A stretch of DNA of 64,000 bases from Adiantum capillus-veneris. Lineage: Eukaryota; Streptophyta; Polypodiopsida; Polypodiales; Pteridaceae. The notes below the pieces were generated by a model. That model searched no databases. It was given only the letters and a program-made list of their open reading frames with translations, and was not told the origin of the DNA. Of this stretch, positions 31,271 to 42,111 are shown piece by piece (within the stretch, counting starts at the first letter, position 1; every line of letters starts with the position of its first letter). Position numbers and translations under genes: made by a program. The stretch covers positions 171,731,740-171,795,739 of the forward strand of contig CM043944.1 of the NCBI GenBank assembly GCA_014529385.2, written 5' to 3'.

Positions 31271-32227
31271 TGTTGGACGGGAGAGACTCACACACCCATG
31301 AAGTGCATGCAAACACTACCTAGATCAACATAATGTCAATCGAGGACACAGATGACACGATAGGTACACGGAGGAAATCTCTTAAGCTTGTCAGGCTGAG
31401 ACCATCCTACACATACAACACTCTGGAAGGCCAACTAAACCACAATCAAGAACCTCACTGCTCTCAACTACACCACCTAACCACATACACACATACGGAA
31501 GGTAACTCACCTAATCATGCCAGATTCATACGAAACTTAAGGAACACCATCCCCTCACTAGGATACACCTGTCCCTAAGCTTCTACACTCAAAACCCTCA
31601 CTCTAAACCCATCTGCGGAAAACGCGTAGGATGACAGAGCAGAATTTTGAAAGTGTCCGAAATTGAAATTTACGAGTACCTATGCGTAGCTTATGTCGCC
31701 ACGATTCTATAGACTACCAGCACGCAGAAAATAGACATCGTTTGATACACTTACGGCCACAAATAGCTCGTAGATGCGTCGGCGTGTGCGCTTCGTCTCG
31801 CGTGGAATGCTTGGCGTTGTCACGTAGATCTCCTCGAGCCTATAGCAATGGTGCAGTCGGATCTCCAATGTGTTGAGCGAGCCGAGCGTAGCGGGAGGAT
31901 GAAGCTCACACTCACTCTCTTTCTCTCTCACACACAGTAGACGGCAGCGCTAAGTTTTGATTATGATTAAAAGTCCATTTACAAAATGACCTAGGTACCT
32001 TATATACTAAGGCTACTTTAGGTTTAACCAAAATTGGGGTTGAAAGGGTCAAATGGCTTTGTATTTACAATCTGGAAGTGCCATTGCACCCCGGCTTCTG
32101 AAACTAGAATAACTACTCATTACAAATGACGTTTATAGCCATAATCCGCAGCATTTCATAACTCGCAAAAGATAAGACTTTGGTACAAAACTTGAGTTAT
32201 GTTGTGTTGTTGACCCAGCGGTCAACA
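31271..32227 (-). repeat. 5' LTR of D (right, 957 bp)
   Basis: Plus-strand ends TGTTGGACGGG...GCGGTCAACA. The last 431 bp are shared with the left copy. Beyond it, C1 sequence resumes with CACATGAAGCAGCTC, which in C2 reads GCACATGAAGCAACTC; so the right flank of D is clean while the left flank is deleted. Confidence 0.92.
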
Positions 32228-32677
32228 CACATGAAGCAGCTCAAAGCATGATTGGGGAGCTATTTGTGTTGAGGACCACTTTACCTCTTTATCATGGCCG
32301 GGAAATTTTGGCTCAAGAAGAGGAGTTTTTGTTAACAGGAATCATTCCAAAGGAGATTCAGAAGTCTAAGAAGTATGGTTTTGTGCATAGAGCATACAGG
32401 TACAAATTGATTGGTGATGTCTTATACATGAAAGGGGATGATCTCGTGTTGAGACGTGTACCGTGGCGGGAGGAGCTTTATAGAGTGTTGGAAGAGAATC
32501 ATGAAGGCGCATGTGGCGGCATTTTGCTCTAAAGATCACGTTGCATAAGATCTTGCAAGAGGGGTATGTATGGCCTAGTTTGCACAAGGATGTTCACCAT
32601 TGGTGTAGGTCTTGCAATAGGTGTCAAGAATTTGGGAAGAGAGTGTTGAAGCCAGAGCTACGAAAAACCATTTTGGC
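32228..32677 (+). pseudogene. C1 right part: integrase zinc-binding region
   Basis: Encodes EEEFLLTGIIPKEIQKSKKYGF, GDDLVLRRVPWREELY, then HEGACGG and, after a frameshift near 32518, ITLHKILQEGYVWPSLHKD and CRSCNRCQEFGK: the zinc-binding domain before an integrase core. It is equivalent to C2 48170-48590. C1 ends here at about 32677 by fusion to G1 gag, so the integrase core and 3' LTR are lost. Confidence 0.85.
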
Positions 32678-33790
32678 CCGTTAGAAATTAACCCCGTTAT
32701 CCCCACCTTCTCTAGGGTTTGCTGTAACTCGTTCCATAAGTATGGCCTGAGTTTCAACAGTTCTCCCAAAGTAAGAGTGCATTGGATAGGTGTAGACATG
32801 ATTGAATGAATGTTGTCTACTTCTAGGGTCTGTTTGGCTCTTTTGACTGGAGTGGTTTTGCAAATGATAGATTCATCTTCTTTATCTCCCAAGTAAGAAG
32901 GTAATGTTTTTAATGTCATTGGTTTAGATATCCCTGAAGCCTCTGATCCGCAATCCCCATATAAGGATTGTATATCCATGTTTATATCAGATGGTAGGTT
33001 ATCCAACCAGACTTCCTCTATAGGAGCCGACTTTAAAGTTAAGCTCCCATCATTGATCTCCCTTACCTTTTCCCATAAATGTCCGGGCCAATCTTCCTCT
33101 ACGAATGGAATTCCATCTAATGCATCTTAAACTGTCCGGCACTATGAGCTCTGGTTCATTTGTTTCAAGGTGGGGTTCTGCCACCACATCGGATTTTGCT
33201 TTCGTTTCTTCTACCGCAAGCTCTTCCGGTTTTGCAATACTTTCAAGCTTGGGTTTCTGTTTATCCAGCATTTCCTTTGTGATTCTTACCAAGTTTTGAT
33301 AAGCTTCCAGCTTAGCTGCTTCCATGTTTGGAGATGGATAGTTTTTCCATTTGTTTTTCATGTTTTGGCCTGCTTTAAGTCCTGCTTGGTAGGCTTCCAA
33401 GGCGGCGTTGATAGGCTCAAAAATTTTATCAACCAGAATGGATCCTCGAGATTTCACGGTTGTTTCCTTGAATTCACTGTCAGATTCTTTCGGCTTGTCC
33501 TGGGCTAGAATTTTTGCTTTCTCTTCGTTTTCAACCCGTTGTTTTTGTTTTCTCATCTCATATCTTTTGCTTCTGCTCCTTTTGATTCTTTGAGAAGAAA
33601 CTTTCGTGTTCTCCGAATCATCAGAGGAGTTGTGTTTCTTTTTCTTTGCTTGGGCTCTAGTGATTACCTTGATTGGAACAATCGGTTCGCTCTCTGATGA
33701 GCTACTAGGCATCACTTGGACTACGTTGACTACAGTTTTTCCCTTGTTCAAAGGATTCTTAGGATAATCTTCCAGAAAGTGTCCTCCCTT
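32678..33790 (-). pseudogene. G1 gag-protease linker
   Basis: PIKVITRAQAKKKK, a basic segment (SKRYEMRKQKQRVE), then after a frameshift MTLKTLPSYLGD, TLTLGELLKLRPYLWNEL. These words recur in D (24.2-25.4 kb) immediately before protease. In G1 the sequence is cut at about 32678 before the protease would begin. Confidence 0.85.
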
Positions 33791-35112
33791 TTTGCAACAT
33801 TATATGCAATAGGCTTCAATTGTTTTGAGGTTTTTGTCAGGCTCAGGACATTCGTTCTTCCAATGGTCATCAACACCACAGTTATAACAATTTTCTTGTT
33901 ATGGGCTTCATCATGGGTCTTCCCATGGGAGGTCTGACACCTTGATTAGCTACATAATACATTGCTGCAAGATCTAATGGAGCATAAGTCATGGTTTCCT
34001 CCATTGGCGGTGGTTGTGGACTATACCAATCTCCCTCTACCATTACTGTAGATGGACTAGGCTCCGCACAGGTTGTAACAGGCACTAATGCTTGTTCATC
34101 TATGAATCCTTCTGAGTGCATGTACTTTACAGGCACCGCATTATGTCCTAGATAAGGAGGTTTTTGTCCCAACACAGGTTGAGTTCTCTCCATACCCATT
34201 GGTGGTCTTTGAACTTGAGCCATATTAGGCTGATATCTGTACATAGCTTGTCCCTGGGGTCTCATGGGCACGTACTGAACATTCCCATCATACTTTGGTT
34301 TGAAGTAGCACTCATGGGTCTCATGGTTGGTCCATTTACCCTCAATTGCACACCATTTTTGTGGCCTAATTGGTTGTCCTTGTGGGGATATCCCCTATCC
34401 TGGTCCTCTCATATGTGCTTTTTGCATATTGTTCATCATGTCATTCATCATTTTTAGCATATCTTCTATGGTTGAGAGTGGTGCCGCAGCAGCAGTTCCT
34501 AATTGTGCTGGTTTTGTGGATGCAGTCTTCTTACTTTGGCTATCCCTAGGGACATCCTCTTCATTAAAGATCTCACAATTGTCTCCTAGGTCGATAGCAT
34601 CAGAATCACATGCCTCTAGGATTGTATGCTTTTTACTATAGAGTATAGTATGAAGTTCTTTGTTTAGCAATCCCTCCAGAAACAATGAGACAAGTCGCTC
34701 TTCTGCAGGTATCTCCATCTCTGGGCATCTGAAAATGTATTGTTTCATTCGAGTTGCACAATCCCTAACAGACTCACCATGTTTCTATTTAAAGCTATAG
34801 ATTTGAGCTATCGTATTATGTTTAATCCCTGTTTTAGAACAAGCAGCTACAAATCCTTGAGCTAATGTATTCAAATCCATGATTGACCTTGGTGGAATGT
34901 TTTGGAACCATGTCAAAGATTTTCTTTCTAATGTCATTCCAAACCCCTCGAATTGAGTATGGAAATCGGATACACTCTGCTCTTACCACTTGCTTGAAGC
35001 TTGCTAAGTGGTCATATGGATCCCCTGATCCACTGTATTTTCTGACCCATTTTTTAAAATCAGCTCGTCTGACACGTCTATTTGGTTCAACTCTAGGTCT
35101 TCTGGGAGTTGG
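33791..35112 (-). pseudogene. G1 gag core and nucleocapsid
   Basis: Starting at the right: RRADFKKWVRKYSGSGDPYDHLASF, then RCPEMEIPAEERLVSLFLEGLL (34748-34395), a proline/methionine-rich stretch (34271-33882), a clean zinc knuckle CYNCGVDDHWKNEC (about 33.89-33.85 kb) and a second, stop-interrupted knuckle CCKKGGH. It would form the particle and bind genomic RNA. Several frameshifts and stops occur (around 34890-34750 and 34390). Confidence 0.85.
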
Positions 35113-36057
35113 TCATGTTCCGAGTCCTTCAAACCAGTCTGTCGAAAATAGTGACTCATGTAGCCCTAGGTTGGCCTTAGTGTCACCCGTTTTTCTACGT
35201 GATGAGGTGGTTTCTGGTTTCTTCACATTAGTCTCAGATGATCTCTCACGATGTTCGTCTCTTGGAGTGGTTTCTGGTCCTTGACCCAATATCCAATCCC
35301 GTATGGAATTCCCCTGGTATTTGGTTTGTTCTACCTCCTTAGGAGTCATCATAACAAAATTGTTGTTATAACAATCCCTAAACAAGTAAGTTGGTAGATC
35401 CGCAGATCCCTTATCTTTGATTTTGAAGATATAGATGATCTTCATGGCCGTTAATTGTCCCGGTCTAGCATGAGAAGTCCACAAAAGATCTTTTATGTTT
35501 CTATCTTCCCAACAATAGACTCCGAGCTTAGGATTATCCGTACTAAGCCATTTCAAAGACTTCAAGTCTACTTGATCGTATCCCTCGAATTCCAAAGTTG
35601 GTGGTCCTTCTTTTGCTGACATATCTGGGATTATAGTGTTTACTTCTAAGCCCCATTTGTCTACCACATCAGGATTTTCAACTTGTACATATTGAGTTCC
35701 GTTTAGATCCATGTACATTTTTCCTTGTTTATTTGCCCTAATCTCTTCTTCAAACTCAATAACATGATCATCAATACGAATAGCATACTCTTCATTAGAA
35801 TCCAAGTAAACCTGGGCTCCATAACGATTAGTCTTGTAAAAAGAGAGGATATGCTTGTAGCTCATTGTCGTTCCGATTTCCGAGTGAGTTGAGTAAGAAG
35901 ACATTTCGGATGTTGGATCTGAAAAAGTGTCCGAGACTTCTTCAAGAATTGTGTCCAAGGAATTGCCTTGATTCACGCTTTCTTCAATGGATACTCTACC
36001 GATGTTTTCTCCGAATAGACCTTGATTTCCTATTACACGATCGGATCTAAGGTTCAT
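35113..36057 (-). pseudogene. G1 gag N-terminal domain (314 codons)
   Basis: Open frame beginning MNLRSDRVIGNQG. It contains YGAQVYLDSNEEYAIRIDD, KWGLEVNTIIPDM and YLFRDCYNNNFVMM. The matching region in D (26.9-26.4 kb) has the same overall layout (LYRYIDDNEVNLY, KYGREYRVVES) but low identity. I do not recognise this domain outside these elements. It precedes the gag core and may be an extra N-terminal module. The frame changes at its end (FEGLGT), where the gag core begins. Confidence 0.75.
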
Positions 36058-38025
36058 ATAGACTTATGAAGCCCTGGTTTGAGTACTCACCTTAGATTGA
36101 CTTGTCATCAATTTCCACTTGATTCAATTGCAACTTTCTGTCAAGCCACTGATTCCTCGTCTGCGACCTGATTTCTGTACAAAATTTATCAAATTAGCTG
36201 TTTTTCTATAAGGACAGTAGAGCTCTTGAGAACTCCAGTGATTGGTCTCTGTATTTCACTTCAATTCGTGCTATGAAAGTCAAAATTTTGACTTTCAGAT
36301 TCAGCTTAGCAAAATCAAAGGTTTAATCTGCAATCTGTAAACTGAGTGTATCTGTACCAATTTTGATCCGATTGAACCCAAAATTTCCCTATGGCCTTAT
36401 ATTATGCTGGTCTAACACTGTATAAGCCCAAAGGTCAAATTTGAAGTCTCTGGATAGCAAAAGTAAATAATCGCGATTATTTACTTTTGTCACTTTTTTA
36501 CACTTTTTGGATTGGTTTGGCAAGTATATAACTTGTTAAAGCCCTTGGGCAAGTTTCAACAAGTTCGGACAAAATTTAATCAAGTTTACCCACTGTTCCG
36601 TGTTCGTAGACTCTGATTTTGAGAATCTGGCTTAAGTCTCACTTTTGTGGTCCAAATTTCACCAAAATTCATTTGTGGGGTCCAATTGATGTGCTTGACC
36701 TTGTGGTATACTCAAATTTGCAAAATCACCAAGTTTTGAAGCAAATGTAAATAATCGTGATTATTTACTCCTGATAATTTTTTGCAAATTTTTGTCCCAA
36801 CTTTGACACAGATCTATTAAGCACCTTATGGTAAGGTCACTAGCCAATTTTCATCAAGTTTGGACAATTTTTGGTCAAATGGTCATCAATTATCTGTCCG
36901 TAAACTAACTTTGTAATTTTTGTCCAGTTCTCACTCCAATGATCCAAATCTTACCAAATTTGGTTTGTGGGCTTATTACAACATGATAAAGCTAGTGGTA
37001 TCCCAACTTGGTAAAAAAAGTCCAAAAATAGGGCAGAAGTAAATAATCGCGATTATTTACTTTTGCCAAAATTTTGCAAGTTTTTGGTCAACTGAGCATA
37101 TACACATGTTTATCACATTAATATAAGCCTATGAATCAATTTTCAACAAGTTTGGATAAATTTTTTCTCAATTCACACTCAAGATTCAAAAAGTCAGTAC
37201 AAACTTTAGTTTTCGCCCAATTTTTTGCCAGTTTAATGATCCAAATCTCTTGGGCCTTTACAAAAGTTGTTTGTACACATGCAATGAGTCAAGGATATGA
37301 GTCTTGGCTCATTTAGAGCAAAAAGTTAATAATCGTGATTATTAACTTGAGGTTTGAAATGAGCACTTTTTTGCAATTTTCTCAAAGACGGTCTTTTTAT
37401 TATGTTTTTTTAAGCTTATAAATCAAGTCAAAACTTAGTTTGGCCTAAAAAGTCAAGAAAAAGTAAATAATCTGAGTTTTGGTCAACTTCTTAAAAAATT
37501 TTACCTCGAAGTGTCCTTGAGCTTACCCACTGGTTCAGACAACTCTTAGGCTTACTCCCCAATTGAATTGAGTGAATTCGAGTCTTTTCGTGCTATTTCT
37601 AGTCGTATACATGAAATTTTGCAACCTTACATAACAACTCACACTTGATTCTTTTAGAGAGAGCAATGCTATGAAATCCACCTCGGATCCTACTTACCCT
37701 ACTCCTAGTTTCTCATGCAATGGGGTTGTGGAAAGTGTCCACAAATACTCATTTTCTTGTGTTTTTTATATTTTTCAGAGTCTTGATCTTAAGACTTGTC
37801 TCGTCTACCAATCATTCTCCAAATCCTAATCTAAATCCACAATCCTACAGTCCTAAGGGTACTCAGCAAGTACGATTACTTCCAAGCTACCTCTACACAA
37901 CAAAAGACGACAATCTTAAGCTATGCGGTTTCTAAAAGAGAGTTTTGAACTCTAGGCGAACCTAGAGGAAGTTAAAGGACAATTACACAAGACGCTCGTG
38001 TTTTTCCTAGTTTAGGTCTCTTCGA
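36058..38025 (-). other. G1 5' leader with phased palindromes
   Basis: Nearly 2 kb between primer site and gag, without convincing ORFs. It is composed of about 285-bp degenerate repeats rich in AATTTTTGC-type words, each with a palindrome. Confidence 0.75.
36458..37474. repeat. Phased palindromes in the G1 leader
   Basis: The best copy (36458-36489) is a perfect 32-bp palindrome: CAAAAGTAAATAATCG followed by its reverse complement. Others are centred near 36757, 37049 (26 bp perfect) and 37335, with a half copy at 37459-37474. Centre spacings are about 284, 292, 286 and 138 bp. Confidence 0.95.
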
Positions 38026-38043
38026 TCCCCGACAGCGGTGCCA
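38026..38043 (-). other. Primer-binding site of G1 (tRNA-Asp type)
   Basis: On the minus strand, two bases after the LTR end, TGGCACCGCTGTCGGGGA: three mismatches in 18 to the tRNA-Asp complement as I know it. Confidence 0.82.
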
Positions 38044-38045
38044 AA

Positions 38046-38955
38046 TGTGGGACGCATGTCTAACCTCATTGTCCTATCTTATTGCGGTATTAGCGAGAAC
38101 CACAATTAAATTGTCAAACCATGGGACGAAGCTGACTCGACTAGTGCATAGAGGGCACAAGAGGTTGTTAACCTCTCGGAAAACAACTAACAACCCGAAT
38201 CTAAGTCAAGCTACACTCAAGTGACTGAAATCACCAAAAGCCAATCGCTCATTGGCAAGCAAATCACATCCGTTATAGCATCAAATGACATCCAAACGTA
38301 ACATAACTTCTAGGACAAGTTTATAAGACCTAAGCGCACATGCCTATGGCCTCAAACCCCACTTTAGGTCAAGTTCCAAAATCATGATTATTAACAGCAG
38401 TGGATTTTTGACCTAGTCGTTTTCGACCTAGAATGCATCTAAATGCTTAGAAATGATGCCCCAATACCCCGCCTATGCTTAGTTTTCGTTTTAGAAGTGT
38501 AAATTCCTAGTTATGATGAAATTAGGCCGTAGTTCGGCGACGCCAAAAGCTACAAAATACTGTGAATGGCTTACGTCAATGCATAGAGCTCTTACCTGCG
38601 GTTGCAATGCAACAAACGCATTCGCAATGTGACAACCGGAGAGGGAGTAGGAAGCGCGAGAAGGAGAGAAGTGAGTGTCGTTAGCTCCCGCTGTGTATTT
38701 CTTATCCAAAAACTTATAAAAATTGGTTTTTATACCTTAGCCAAGGTTTTTGGGTGGTCAAAAGTAATAATCTCGAGTTCTACCAAAGCTGGAAATTGAA
38801 TGGTTGATACAATCTGGAAGCTTGTAGCCCCGGCTCATTAATTACAAAGTTTACCAAGAAAATAGGAGTTTCAATATTCCCGATTTATCAAAATAATAAT
38901 TGTTTTTACAAGGAGAACTCCAAAAAATGGTGTCTGCGTTAGCTTGCTGCTAACA
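38046..38955 (-). repeat. 5' LTR of G1 (right, 910 bp)
   Basis: Matches 5769-6682 end to end. It is followed directly by CTTTC (38956-38960), the target duplication. Confidence 0.92.
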
Positions 38956-38960
38956 CTTTC

Positions 38961-39213
38961 CTCTCATACTAGTGCTATTGTGGTGGCATCTTGCCACATA
39001 CGTTCTTGAATTCTGACAGCTCTTTCTAGCTCTAATTTCTAGCACTTGTATCAGAAGGTGTAGCACCGGTGTTTGCCGATTGGGTCAGTCCAAAAGGATT
39101 GGCCTTGATCTTTTTACCTATGCATTGTTGGGGCCATCAATCCTCTTCTGCACTCATCAATTGAATTTTAGTTATTGCTAGTTGATTCTCTAGAGTATCT
39201 CCTTGTTTGATAA
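38961..39213 (-). pseudogene. Continuation of the coiled-coil pseudogene right of G1
   Basis: Sequence CTCTCATACTAGTG after the target duplication rejoins the repeat unit seen at 5640-5660. Upstream on the minus strand it reads TLENQLAITKIQLMSAEED, then a Gly/Ser/Thr-rich piece (TQSANTGATPSD), with stops. It is cut at 39213 by element F. Confidence 0.55.
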
Positions 39214-39331
39214 CGTTGCTGGGCAAAAGAAAAAGTGGGACACCTCTATAGATTTATAGCCCAAGAGAATTCAAACCTCAACCTTAGCAAAAAAAAATTA
39301 TACCAAAACCACTCTTAGTAAACCCCAACAA
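39214..39331 (-). repeat. Fragment of the F 3' LTR
   Basis: About 118 bases matching 44193-44306 (GGGCAAAAGAAAAAGTGGG and onward). It abuts truncated integrase at 39331. Confidence 0.8.
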
Positions 39332-39979
39332 GTCTTTGATCCACCTGGATAGATAGTCAACAACAATAAGTATGTAACATTTTCCTTTAGCTGTCATAGG
39401 GAGAGGACCTATTGCATCAATACCCCACTTCTCAAACACATCATAAGCCACTATGGTGCCTCTAATTTTTTATTTGAGAACCCTATTTTCCATGATTTGA
39501 CACTCTTTACAAGACTTGCACCAAAGATCAACATCACATTGAATGCTTGGCCACACATACCCCTCCTGCAAGACTTTATGCAAAGTGATCTTTGAAGCAA
39601 AGTGACCACCACAAGAACCCTCATGATTATCCTCTAAAATTTTGTAAATTTTCTCTTTCCAAGGCACTTTTTACATCACAAGATCAATCCCCTTCATATA
39701 CAAGGCATCACCAAGCAACACATACCTTTTTGCATGACGTAGGAAGGCATACTTTTTTGACTCCTTCAACTCTGATGGAAGCATACCTGTTTGTAGAAAC
39801 TCTTCCTCCCTCTCCAAATCTTCCCTTCCCAAATAAAGAAGAGAATCAGCCCTTATCACATATAATTGTCCAATTGAAGCTTGCTCTGCACCATGTGCTT
39901 CTTCATTTTGAGACCTATCCATATGCCTTAAACTCCAAGGTTCAAACCGCTTAAGAAAATTCTTCACTTGAAAACACAT
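39332..39979 (-). pseudogene. F integrase start and zinc-binding domain
   Basis: EEEFLQTGMLPSELKESKKYAF, MKGIDLVM, then HEGSCGGHFASKITLHK and CKSCKECQIM (the zinc-binding His and Cys residues), and at the end YILIVVDYLSRWIKDLL, the first strands of the catalytic core, cut by the deletion at 39331. The two remaining catalytic residues are missing. Confidence 0.88.
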
Positions 39980-40262
39980 ATTTTTTAGCCTTGGATTCTT
40001 ACTTTGTCACACCCCAAGTACTTGCTTAACGACCAAAAGAGCATCACCTCTTACCCTCACATGATGGATGCCAAGCTCAAGGCAAAGGTTGAGAACTTTC
40101 TCCAAAGTAGCATATTCAGCTTCATTGTTGCTTTGTGTCGTAATTTTCAAACTCCTTTTAGTTACCAAAGCACCTTGAGGATCATAAATTACAACACCTC
40201 ATGAAGCTTCACCATGCACTTTCCTATAAGAGCCATCAAAGAACAATAGATAGGCATTGTCT
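39980..40262 (-). pseudogene. F additional (archaeal-type) RNase H
   Basis: LLFFDGSYRK, GVVIYDPQGALV, TTQSNNEAEYATL and RVRGDALLVVKQVLG contain the D, E, D catalytic residues of type I RNase H. It follows the ordinary RNase H and precedes integrase, the arrangement known as dual RNase H in Tat-lineage elements. One stop (at about 40200) and one at the end. C2 retains the last third of the same domain (48001 onward). Confidence 0.87.
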
Positions 40263-41540
40263 ATGTCAAAAGCTTCCATGTGTTGCTTCTTCATTGTGTC
40301 CTCCTTAATAAGAAGAGGGCTTTTTTTATAAGTAAGCAAATCAGTCAATGTAGCCCTTGTACTCTCCTTAACAAGAAAAGAGAATCGGAATTCCTGTAGC
40401 TCCACAATCCACTTCATGAGCCTCTTTGACAAAGTAGGCTATTCACCAATTGAGGTAGAAGAGTGTAGCTAGTGATGAATGTGAATAATTTAGGGAGAAA
40501 GTAGTACCTAAACCTTCTACATGCATAAATCACACTCACCATGATGAGCTCCACCTCAGTATAGACTCTTTCCACCTCTAGCTTCACCCTGCTAGCACAA
40601 TAGCTAGGCTTCATGTAGTGGGAATTGTTACCTCGTTGAAGAAGCATAGCTCCAATAGCATCCTCACCTACTGATGGATTCATGGTAAACTAATTATCCC
40701 AATTAGGAGCTTGCATAGTAGGAAGAGAACCAAGAACATCTTTTATACCTTGAAAAATCTCTTCACATTCATTTGTCCATTGTAGAGGATCCAACCTTGC
40801 TACTTTTTGTAGAGGATAAGGAAGTTGAGAGGACAAAGGAATGATCCTTGACATATACTTCACCTTTTGAATGAAAGTAGCAAGTTGCTTTGTATCCTTG
40901 GTGATGGGAGGAGAACCAAAGCCTTCACTTTGTCAGGATCCACTTCAATCCTCTTCTCTGAGATCATATGCCCCAAAAACTTCATTGTTGGTTGAGCAAG
41001 ATGACACTTCTTTGGGTTGAGTTGACCTCCACTTTTGTCATATTGCTTCAATGACGTCCCAAGATTTACACAATGGTCCTTTCTAGAACTATAAACACAA
41101 AATTCATCAATAAGATCCTTCACAAGCTTGCCAAGAAAGGGAGAGAACACCTTATTGGCGCGCTTTTGGTACCACGCACAACCATTCATAAGACCAAAAG
41201 GAAGCATACAATAACAAAAGCATCCCCATGATGTGATATTCTTTCAATCTTTCAAAGCCAAGGTGAGCTGAAAATATTCAAAGAATCCATCACATGCACT
41301 ATACCTCTCATGCTTTGTGATAGAATAAAGTATGTCATCTATGAAAGGAAGAGGGTATGGATCTCTCTTCATGGCTTCATTTAAAGGCATAAAATCAGCA
41401 CATATCCTCCACTTTCCATCCTTCTTGGGTATGGCAACAACAAGACTTGCCCATTTTGCAGTACTCACAGGACATATGAAACATGCTTTGAGAAGCTTGT
41501 TTACTTTTTCCTTTAAAGCATAAAGTTGTACATGTCCCAT
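40263..41540 (-). pseudogene. F reverse transcriptase and RNase H
   Basis: ALKEKVNKLLKACFI, VVAIPKKDGKWRICADFMPLN, MLPFGLMNGCAWYQK, a catalytic segment degraded to LIDEFCVYSS (YxDD lost), then FLGHMISEKRIEVDPDKVKA and the RNase H pieces SVGEDAIGAMLLQRG and ASRVKLEVERVYTEVE. Frameshifts and stops near 41240, 40860 and 40690. The lost active site and many breaks show long decay. Confidence 0.88.
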
Positions 41541-42111
41541 TCTCCTTAGCTTCTGGTGTATGGGCTGAGCTCCTTCCTTGATTGGAATGTGGATTTATCT
41601 CCTTTAAAGCCTATAATTTCCTCATAAGAAGTGATGAATAAATTGGAAAATTGTTGTATCATATATGTAGGTACTCACCCTTCTCATGCATTAGGAAAAT
41701 TTTGAACTCATTTTTGGGCCTTTTAAGAGTGCCACATCATCAAGTTTGTACAAAAGAAAGCAACCCGGTAGACCCCTCTAAATATTGCTTAAAACCCCAT
41801 GATATGACCTATCATTGGAAAGTTCTTGAAAAATGGATTATAAAGAGCCAAGTTCCGAAAAGTTTGGATGACTTCTATGAAAGTTATGCCATTTTTTTTT
41901 CAATCAGCCAGGTTTTGTTACCGTTATGATAATCTAAAATCACTTTTTTCTAAATCTACATGAAGGCAATGTCCAATACATGCATGCTATATATCAATAG
42001 ATAGCATTTGAAGAGTAGATTCTAAATATCCAACCTCTGATAAGTTTGGATCTTATTTGAAAAAATTTTACCGATCCCCACTTTTTGAAAGCTATGCCAC
42101 ATCAACAATTC
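41541..42111 (-). other. F spacer between protease and RT
   Basis: About 570 bases with no clear motif; probably a decayed protease-RT linker. Confidence 0.4.

Larger units (their letters stand above)
19732..32227 (-). mobile_element. Element D: Tat-like LTR element with gag and protease but no RT or integrase
   Basis: Minus orientation. The right (5') LTR is 31271-32227 and the left (3') LTR keeps only its last 431 bp (19732-20162). These 431 bases differ from the right copy at 9 positions that I counted, about 2.1 percent, so D is fairly young. A tRNA-Asp-like primer site and a polypurine tract flank the internal region. The inside encodes gag, a retropepsin and a WIPK-repeat ORF, plus a helicase fragment, but I find no RT, RNase H or integrase motif. 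Insertion E sits in its leader. Confidence 0.88.
5769..38955 (-). mobile_element. Element G1: 33-kb composite LTR retrotransposon with nested insertions
   Basis: Both ends are defined. The left LTR begins TGTGGGATGC and ends GCTAACA at 6682; the right LTR begins at 38046 and ends at 38955. The element is flanked by a perfect 5-bp duplication, CTTTC at 5764-5768 and 38956-38960, and the uninterrupted target is visible in a neighbouring repeat unit (GGAGACTTTCCTCTC). A tRNA-Asp-like primer site next to the right LTR and a polypurine tract next to the left LTR set the minus orientation. Its own sequence is interrupted by C1, D and E (16.12-32.68 kb). A deletion removed the region between gag and RT, including the expected first protease. 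Confidence 0.93.

Noticed and set aside
31333-31578. 81-codon plus-strand frame in the D LTR
   Set aside because: Antisense within the LTR, unsupported by the truncated partner copy, no known motif.
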